From positions 1 through 17,616 of the forward strand of contig DASPJR010000153.1 of the NCBI GenBank assembly GCA_035628505.1: a stretch of DNA of 17,616 bases. The letters run 5' to 3'. Position numbers and translations under genes: made by a program. The notes under the pieces were generated by a model. The model saw only the letters and a program-made list of their open reading frames with translations. It did not search any database and was not told the origin of the DNA. The DNA comes from DASPJR01 sp035628505. GTDB lineage: Bacteria; Planctomycetota; SZUA-567; H5-PLA8. The stretch's first letter is position 1. Every line of letters starts with the position of its first letter. Shown here one piece after another: positions 14,658 to 17,616 of the stretch.

Positions 14658-15473
14658 ATGAAAGATTTTAAGATGCCGAAAATGCCAGGCATGCCCGACA
14701 TGGGCGCGTTCTTTAATCAAAAGCAGGACCCGAAGAATCCATCCATCGTGGGAGCCGGAACGATCAAGGGCGGAACGTTTGAGTCGCTGTCGATCAGCGG
14801 CAGCGGCGAGGTGGATGGAGACGTGAAGGCCACGTCCATCTCCACGGCCGGCTCAGCGCAGCTCAACGGTTCAGTGAAGGCCGACACGCTGGATTCGTCC
14901 GGCTCGCTATCAATTGATGGCAGTCTGGAAGCGAAAAAACTGTCGATAGCCGGCTCGATCGACGTTCACGGACCGGTTCATGCAAAAGAAATCTCGTTTG
15001 GCGGCGCCAGTCTCATCGATGGCAACGTGACGGCCGACTCGTTCAGCGCCAAAGGCGGCATTCGAATCGAAGGAACGGTGAAATCCGACGTGATCGACAT
15101 AGAGCTTTCCGGACGCAGCAATGTTAAAGCTCTCATGGGCAAGAAGATCCGTGTCGCGCGCGGCGAAAACAATTCCTCATCTCGAGGCGGACGTGTCGTG
15201 AACCGGTCATACGTCGGCAGCGTGACGATTGACGGCAGAAACGTGAGCGGCACGGAGTCCGTCACCGTCACTGAAAGCATCAACGAGCAGCGCCTGGAAG
15301 CTCGGGAGATCGAGGGCGATGAAGTTGACCTCGAGAACACGACAGCCGAAACAGTGACGGGTACACGCGTGGTCGTCGGCGAAGGCTGCCAGATCGGAAC
15401 CGTGCGCTACTCAGAAAGCCTGGACGTTCACGAGAATGCGACCGTAAAGCTGCGTTCCAAAATCAGCCGCTGA
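14658..15473 (+). CDS. Bactofilin-like polymer-forming protein
   Basis: Cytoskeletal protein predicted to form a right-handed beta-helix and to polymerise without nucleotide, often in cell-shape or envelope roles. The 271-aa product has a Met/Pro/Lys-rich N-terminus (1-20), then repeated six-residue-type rungs (for example SISGSGEVDGDV at 45-56, SIAGSIDVHGPV at 96-107) typical of bactofilins (formerly DUF583). A polar Ser/Arg-rich loop (168-185) precedes a C-terminal block (EIEGDEVDLENTTAETVTG, 217-235; GEGCQIGTVRY, 241-251) found in the longer members of the family, so it is above the usual 120-200 aa. A GGGGG run at 14644-14648 supplies the ribosome site for the ATG at 14658. It stands alone, after a terminator and convergent with the next gene. 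Confidence 0.88.
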   Translation: MKDFKMPKMPGMPDMGAFFNQKQDPKNPSIVGAGTIKGGTFESLSISGSGEVDGDVKATSISTAGSAQLNGSVKADTLDSSGSLSIDGSLEAKKLSIAGSIDVHGPVHAKEISFGGASLIDGNVTADSFSAKGGIRIEGTVKSDVIDIELSGRSNVKALMGKKIRVARGENNSSSRGGRVVNRSYVGSVTIDGRNVSGTESVTVTESINEQRLEAREIEGDEVDLENTTAETVTGTRVVVGEGCQIGTVRYSESLDVHENATVKLRSKISR

Positions 15474-15479
15474 TAAAAA

Positions 15480-15506
15480 AACACCCCCGTCAGCGACGGG
15501 GGTGTT
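15480..15506 (-). terminator. Intrinsic terminator for the minus-strand 3-repeat gene
   Basis: Perfect 12-bp stem AACACCCCCGTC/GACGGGGGTGTT with a 3-base loop. On the minus strand it is followed by a run of seven T. On the plus strand no U-tract follows, so it chiefly serves the minus-strand gene, though the stem may also stop bactofilin transcripts. Confidence 0.85.
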
Positions 15507-15527
15507 AAAGCCTGCAGTCCTCTAGAT

Positions 15528-16004
15528 TTACTTCTTCTTGCCCTTGGCTTCGCCTTCGCCTGCGAGGACCAGGATGCGGCGGCCGCCGTTCTCGACAACC
15601 TTGGCCTTCACGGTCACTTCGCTTCCAGCCTTTTCCTTGGCCAGGTCGGAAAGCAGGCGCTGGGTGGCGTTGTTGGCAATGATCGGAAGCGCGTGAGCCT
15701 TGGACGCGCGGTCCAGAAGCAGAACGTTGCTTCCGCCCACGACGGCGACATGGCCCAGCAGTGTAACCTGATGCGTACCTTCGCCGTGCGCGATTTCACC
15801 GAGCGTCTTGCGCGTGGCGGCGCTGGCGATAATCGGCAGCGAGGTGCTCTTGGAAGTGGACACGTTTTCAATGGTCAGCACGTTGCCACTGCGGTTGGAC
15901 ACCACGCGGCCCTTGACGGCGACCTGGATGAGCGGACTGCCAAGCTGTGCCAGAACACGCTTGGTTGCCTCGTTCGCCACGATCGACAAAGTCTTTCTAG
16001 CCAT
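15528..16004 (-). CDS. Hypothetical protein of three 50-residue tandem repeats
   Basis: A 158-aa soluble protein; the family is not recognised. Three repeats start exactly 50 residues apart, at L6, L56 and L106. Each begins L-S/P-I-V/I-A-N/S-x-A-T, then a helix ending in a Leu-rich turn, then beta-like strands with a V-V/A-x-x-G-G/S-N-V/I-L-x-L signature (roughly 30-46, 81-98, 130-147). The C-terminus is a short Lys tail (KGKKK). No signal peptide or membrane segment is present. I chose the ATG at 16002-16004 because a GGGG-containing ribosome site lies 9 bases upstream; the longer frame to 16148 adds sequence unlike the repeats. It is monocistronic, convergent with bactofilin, with its own terminator and a possible promoter at 16121-16148. 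Each repeat could be a small beta-barrel/OB-like unit, but that is only an impression. Confidence 0.8.
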   Translation of the reverse strand: MARKTLSIVANEATKRVLAQLGSPLIQVAVKGRVVSNRSGNVLTIENVSTSKSTSLPIIASAATRKTLGEIAHGEGTHQVTLLGHVAVVGGSNVLLLDRASKAHALPIIANNATQRLLSDLAKEKAGSEVTVKAKVVENGGRRILVLAGEGEAKGKKK

Positions 16005-16120
16005 ACTCTTGGACCCCTTTCCCAGGAAAACAGGCTGCCGCAGGCCCCCTCCCACGAGTGACGCCGCGCGACAGCTCGGAATGATCACGCATCTTTTAAT
16101 AAAACAGCTCTGAAGAAGGC

Positions 16121-16148
16121 GTGATAACCGTTGCTTTTGATAAGTCAA
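16121..16148 (-). promoter_or_regulatory. Putative promoter of the 3-repeat gene
   Basis: On the minus strand: TTGACT (16143-16148), a 16-base spacer, TATCAC (16121-16126). It sits about 117 bases before the ATG. The match is moderate. Confidence 0.4.
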
Positions 16149-16207
16149 TAATTATGTCTTCTCAGTTTTGCAAACGTTTAGTTAAAGTAGCTTCATCAAT
16201 GCACTTC

Positions 16208-16235
16208 TTGACAATACTGCGTGCGAAGGTATGCT
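16208..16235 (+). promoter_or_regulatory. Putative promoter of the sigma-54 activator gene
   Basis: Perfect TTGACA (16208-16213), a 16-base spacer, TATGCT (16230-16235). The leader to the ATG at 16405 would be about 165 nt. It contains a CTGGCG/CGCCGG stem (16292-16297 with 16320-16325) and a CAGCTT-CTAT-AAGCTG hairpin (16351-16366). Confidence 0.5.
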
Positions 16236-16404
16236 CTCCAACTGTTCTTCATAAAAGACAAAATCAGAAACTTTGCGCAAGGCGCGGCCCGCTGGCGCAG
16301 TCGAAAGAGAGGTAGCTATCGCCGGGATTTCGAGAGATTTTAGTTCTTCTCAGCTTCTATAAGCTGAACAGCGGCAATACGTTAAGCCCCGAAACGAGTG
16401 GCCT

Positions 16405-17616
16405 ATGGACTCCCCCGAGACAATTAAGGTCGAAGATTTCGAGTACGTGCCTTCGTCTTGGCAGGGAATCGGCTACGATCACGCCGGCACGGTCAATCCC
16501 CGCGACCTCATCAACGAGAACATCGCTCGCATCGAATCCCTCAAAATCAAGCTCATCGAGATTGCAACACTGAGCCAGCGCGAGCGCGACATCCTCTTCC
16601 AGGAACTGGACATCCTGCGCAGCGCATTCATCGACGTCAGCAGTTCGCAGTACCGCACCGACAGCGAAAGCCCGCGCCCGCCCGAACAGTCCTACTCGCT
16701 GAAAGATGAGCTGGTAATTGAAGGCATCATTGGCAGCAGCCCTGCCATTCAGCAATGCCTGAAGCTGATCGCAAGCATTGCTCCGTCGAGCCTGGCGGTG
16801 CTTCTGGAAGGCGAAACCGGAACCGGCAAGGAGCTGTTCGCGCGCATTATTCATCAGAACAGCCGGCGCAGCAAATTTGTGGCTGTCAATTGCGGCGCGT
16901 TCCCGTCGGGCGTGATCGAGTCTGAACTCTTCGGTCATGTGAAAGGCGCATTCACCGGCGCGACCTCCGACCGCAAAGGCAAATTCGAAGAAGCGCATGA
17001 CGGCACGATCTTCCTCGACGAAATCGGCGAACTTGAACCGTTTGCGCAGGTGAAGCTGCTGCGCGTGCTTGAAGTAGGCGAGATCCAGCGGGTGGGCTCG
17101 GACCAGACACGCAAAGTCAACGTGCGCGTCATCGCTGCGACCAACCGCAATCTTGAGAATATGGTCCGCCAGGGCAAGTTCCGCGAAGACCTGTTCTACC
17201 GTATCAACATGTGCCCGCTTTATCTTCCGCCCCTGCGCGAGCGCCGTGACGAGATTCCAATCCTGCTCGAGTATTTCCTGGAAGAGGCCTGCGCCAAGCA
17301 GAACAAGCCCATTCCGAAGATCGATCCGGAGCTGCGGCACTTCCTCCATAGCATTTACGACTTCTCGGGCAATATCCGCGAACTGAAAAATCTTGCGCAG
17401 TACATGGCCTGCATCGGCCACAGCGAACGCCCGATCATGCGTTCGGATCTGCCGCTTCGCCTGCGCGGCGACGCGCCCCCGCCCTCCTCCGATCTGCGTG
17501 ACGGCGGAGAAGCACAGAGCCGCACGACAATTCTGCGCAAGGCCGAACTGAATTACTGGGTCGACCTGCTGAAGCAGCACAAAGGTAACATCAAGACGCT
17601 ATGCGATCAGACGAAG
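16405..17616 (+). CDS. Sigma-54-dependent transcriptional activator (3' end cut by window)
   Basis: An enhancer-binding AAA+ activator that remodels sigma-54 RNA polymerase. The 404 visible residues comprise an N-terminal segment of about 110 residues with a short coiled coil (about 39-75), then the AAA+ domain with Walker A GETGTGKE (136-143), the sigma-54 contact loop GAFTGA (181-186), Walker B GTIFLDEIGE (200-209) and the FREDLFYR helix region. A Fis-type helix-turn-helix begins near residue 376 and is cut off at the window end. The N-terminus contains no recognisable receiver, GAF or PAS domain, so its input signal is unknown. The ATG at 16405 is the only start after an in-frame stop at 16360-16362; its ribosome site is weak. 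Family is firm; targets are unknown, and no sigma-54 promoter was identified in the window. Confidence 0.95.
   Translation, partial: MDSPETIKVEDFEYVPSSWQGIGYDHAGTVNPRDLINENIARIESLKIKLIEIATLSQRERDILFQELDILRSAFIDVSSSQYRTDSESPRPPEQSYSLKDELVIEGIIGSSPAIQQCLKLIASIAPSSLAVLLEGETGTGKELFARIIHQNSRRSKFVAVNCGAFPSGVIESELFGHVKGAFTGATSDRKGKFEEAHDGTIFLDEIGELEPFAQVKLLRVLEVGEIQRVGSDQTRKVNVRVIAATNRNLENMVRQGKFREDLFYRINMCPLYLPPLRERRDEIPILLEYFLEEACAKQNKPIPKIDPELRHFLHSIYDFSGNIRELKNLAQYMACIGHSERPIMRSDLPLRLRGDAPPPSSDLRDGGEAQSRTTILRKAELNYWVDLLKQHKGNIKTLCDQTK

Noticed and set aside
16261..16340. Possible riboswitch or tRNA-like segment upstream of the sigma-54 activator
   Set aside because: Some stems are present, but I could not match a T-loop, anticodon arm or any known riboswitch core; it is only described as a leader.
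16357..17580. Open frame of about 400 codons on the minus strand
   Set aside because: It is antisense to the sigma-54 activator, whose Walker and GAFTGA motifs are unmistakable.

Overview
The window looks like chromosomal DNA of an uncultured, moderately GC-rich, Gram-negative-type bacterium. Evidence for a double envelope is a TolC-like outer-membrane protein, a Tat-type Rieske protein and a periplasmic multiheme cytochrome c. The Rieske/multiheme combination, the Ala/Lys-rich protein extensions, the long bactofilin and the palindromic intergenic repeats recall Planctomycetota, Sumerlaeota, Hydrogenedentota or related lineages. I cannot fix the phylum by eye. No tRNA, rRNA, CRISPR array or recognisable transposase was seen.

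Layout. 1-1400: rplM (L13) on the minus strand with a near-consensus promoter and a leader hairpin, preceded by a two-gene minus-strand cassette of very small proteins (95 and 72 aa). 1494-2569: obg/cgtA on the plus strand with its own promoter. 2732-4684: a TolC-family outer-membrane efflux protein. 4685-5648: a gene-free repeat island holding hairpins, a diverged direct repeat and a near-perfect palindrome of about 225 bp. 5649-6871: a small exported protein with an STN/N0-like segment, then a multi-pass membrane protein. 6896-8868 (minus): an orphan MEDS-domain histidine kinase and, downstream, a SUKH/SMI1-like protein, separated by a repeat related to one upstream of the Rieske gene. 9332-14499: a respiratory pair, a Rieske Fe-S protein with a long duplicated cytoplasmic extension and a 1336-aa octaheme cytochrome c, ending in a strong terminator. 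14658-15473: bactofilin. 15528-16004 (minus): a 158-aa protein made of three 50-residue repeats, convergent with bactofilin and sharing a terminator region. 16405-end: a sigma-54 activator without a receiver domain, cut by the window edge.

The most coherent system is the Rieske/octaheme pair. It resembles the electron-output half of a non-canonical bc-type quinol oxidase complex: electrons from a quinol site would pass through the Rieske cluster to an array of eight hemes. No cytochrome b lies in or beside the pair, so the quinol-oxidising subunit must be encoded elsewhere or be something different. The other items most worth follow-up are the precise 3x50-residue repeat protein, the large palindrome and the small-protein cassette.
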